Part shown: positions 5,462 through 6,082 of the stretch, piece by piece
How the letters are laid out: each line of letters begins with the position of its first letter
Numbering within the stretch: the first letter of the stretch is position 1
From: an uncultured Eubacteriales bacterium
GTDB lineage: Bacteria; Bacillota; Clostridia; Peptostreptococcales; Anaerovoracaceae
Assembly (NCBI GenBank): GCA_902766915.1
Contig: CACXFN010000052.1
Span: 1-6,082, forward strand
DNA length: 6,082 nt
Direction of reading: 5' to 3'
The notes under the pieces: model-generated
What the model saw: the letters and a program-made list of their open reading frames with translations, nothing else
Database searches by the model: none
Told to the model about the DNA's origin: nothing
Position numbers and translations under genes: made by a program

Positions 5462-5556
5462 GCGCAATTTTCATTTCCAAGAGATGCACCCTCTTTAATT
5501 CTATCTATGCTGTCGATGAAATCCTCGAGCCACTTTATTGCTTCTTGTTTAGTCAT
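5458..5556 (-). CDS. Possible 32-aa ORF or gene remnant after the response regulator
   Basis: ATG 5556 opens 32 codons, MTKQEAIKWLEDFIDSI then DRIKEGASLGNENCA, ending at TGA 5458-5460. It begins 6 nt after the response-regulator stop. The N-terminal part looks like a plausible amphipathic helix. Doubts: GAGG directly abuts the ATG, which is too close for an RBS, and the stop codon lies inside the ohrR -35 hexamer. I recognise no family. It could be a real coupled microprotein, the start of a longer ancestral gene now truncated, or chance. Confidence 0.3.
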   Translation of the reverse strand: MTKQEAIKWLEDFIDSIDRIKEGASLGNENCA

Positions 5557-5562
5557 CCTCTG

Positions 5563-6082
5563 TTACGATCTAAAGACGTAACCTGTGCCAATGACGGTTT
5601 CTATTAAGGAACCTTTTTCGCCCAGGGCTTTTCGGATGTTTTTTATATGGGTGTCCACGACTCGGGATTCGCCATCAAAGGCATAACCCCAAACTTTTGC
5701 TATTATTAATTCTCTATCCAGAACTATGTTTTTGTTTTCCATAAGGTACGCCAGGAGGGCGAAGTCTTTTCCTGTGATGTTAGTATCCATGTTGTTCACC
5801 GAAACATGGTGACTTCTGTAGTCCAAACGAATTCCGGAAACCTCAAGCGAATCATCCTGCAAGGAATTGCCTTTACTTCTTCGAATCAGCATGCGGCATT
5901 TTTGTTCCAGGACTGAAAGAGGGAAGGGCTTGGGGATGTAGTCGTCGGCACCTGCCTCGAAACCCTTTAGCATGTCGACTTCATCTCCCAGGGCGGAAAA
6001 GAAGAGTATTGGGGTTTCCGAGAATTCCCGGATTTCCCTACATGCAGTTATTCCATCCATTTCAGGCATCATTATATCCAGC
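5563..6082 (-). CDS. OmpR/PhoB-family response regulator, C-terminal part (5' end outside window)
   Basis: The DNA-binding half and most of the receiver of a two-component regulator; about 50 N-terminal residues lie beyond the window. The visible chain (172 residues) begins LDIMMPEMDG, where the Asp is the phosphoacceptor. It continues with 'TPILFFSAL' (switch Ser in place of the usual Thr) and 'GADDYIPKPF' with the conserved Lys, so the receiver looks functional. After a linker comes a winged-helix effector domain with 'GKDFALLAYLMENKNIVLDRE', recognition helix 'RVVDTHIKNIRKAL' and the terminal wing 'IETVIGTGYVFRS'. No histidine kinase follows downstream; it may be upstream outside the window. 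The target genes are unknown. No clear terminator was found between this gene and the ohrR promoter. Confidence 0.93.
   Translation of the reverse strand, partial: LDIMMPEMDGITACREIREFSETPILFFSALGDEVDMLKGFEAGADDYIPKPFPLSVLEQKCRMLIRRSKGNSLQDDSLEVSGIRLDYRSHHVSVNNMDTNITGKDFALLAYLMENKNIVLDRELIIAKVWGYAFDGESRVVDTHIKNIRKALGEKGSLIETVIGTGYVFRS

Overview
The window reads as a fragment of a low-to-mid GC Gram-positive chromosome, most likely a Clostridia/Lachnospiraceae-type Firmicute. The evidence is strong AGGAGG-type ribosome binding sites, a PKTG-type sortase-anchored surface protein with InlB/Listeria-repeat-like and 'HDWG' modules, an OhrR of the Bacillus type, an AbrB/SpoVT small regulator, and a large FtsX-like permease of a kind common in Clostridia. 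The organism call is inference, because there is no rRNA or other marker gene. Every gene I can support lies on the minus strand, so transcription runs from high to low coordinates.

Right side (6082 to about 4270): the C-terminal three quarters of an OmpR/PhoB-type response regulator, then a doubtful 32-codon ORF, then a compact peroxide-response operon. This operon is an OhrR-type MarR repressor followed 15 nt later by a Cys-type glutathione peroxidase. The ohrR promoter (TTGACA, 16 bp, TAAAAT) is visible, and an 11-bp-arm inverted repeat covers its -10, as expected for an autorepressed sensor. A long imperfect hairpin ending in a T-run terminates the operon.

Middle (about 4260 to 2090): a 58-aa AbrB/MazE/SpoVT-fold protein with its own candidate promoter, direct repeats upstream and a palindrome touching its RBS. 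Its 3' end runs into degenerate 12-13 bp tandem repeats. It is followed by a 577-aa secreted, sortase-anchored protein with a Glu/Thr/Pro-rich tandem-repeat stalk.

Left side (2018 to 1): an unusual ATPase that joins an N-terminal GAF sensor domain to a MacB/LolD-type ABC cassette. Two bases later comes the start of a large FtsX/MacB-like permease that leaves the window. The AbrB protein, the surface protein and the GAF-ABC/permease pair are consecutive and co-oriented, with no recognisable terminator between them. They may form one regulated cell-envelope module: a ligand- or redox-gated mechanotransmission or export transporter plus a wall-anchored partner. That functional link is inference. 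The most notable items are the GAF-ABC fusion, this module, the OhrR-Gpx operon with its operator, and the structured element at 4276-4338.
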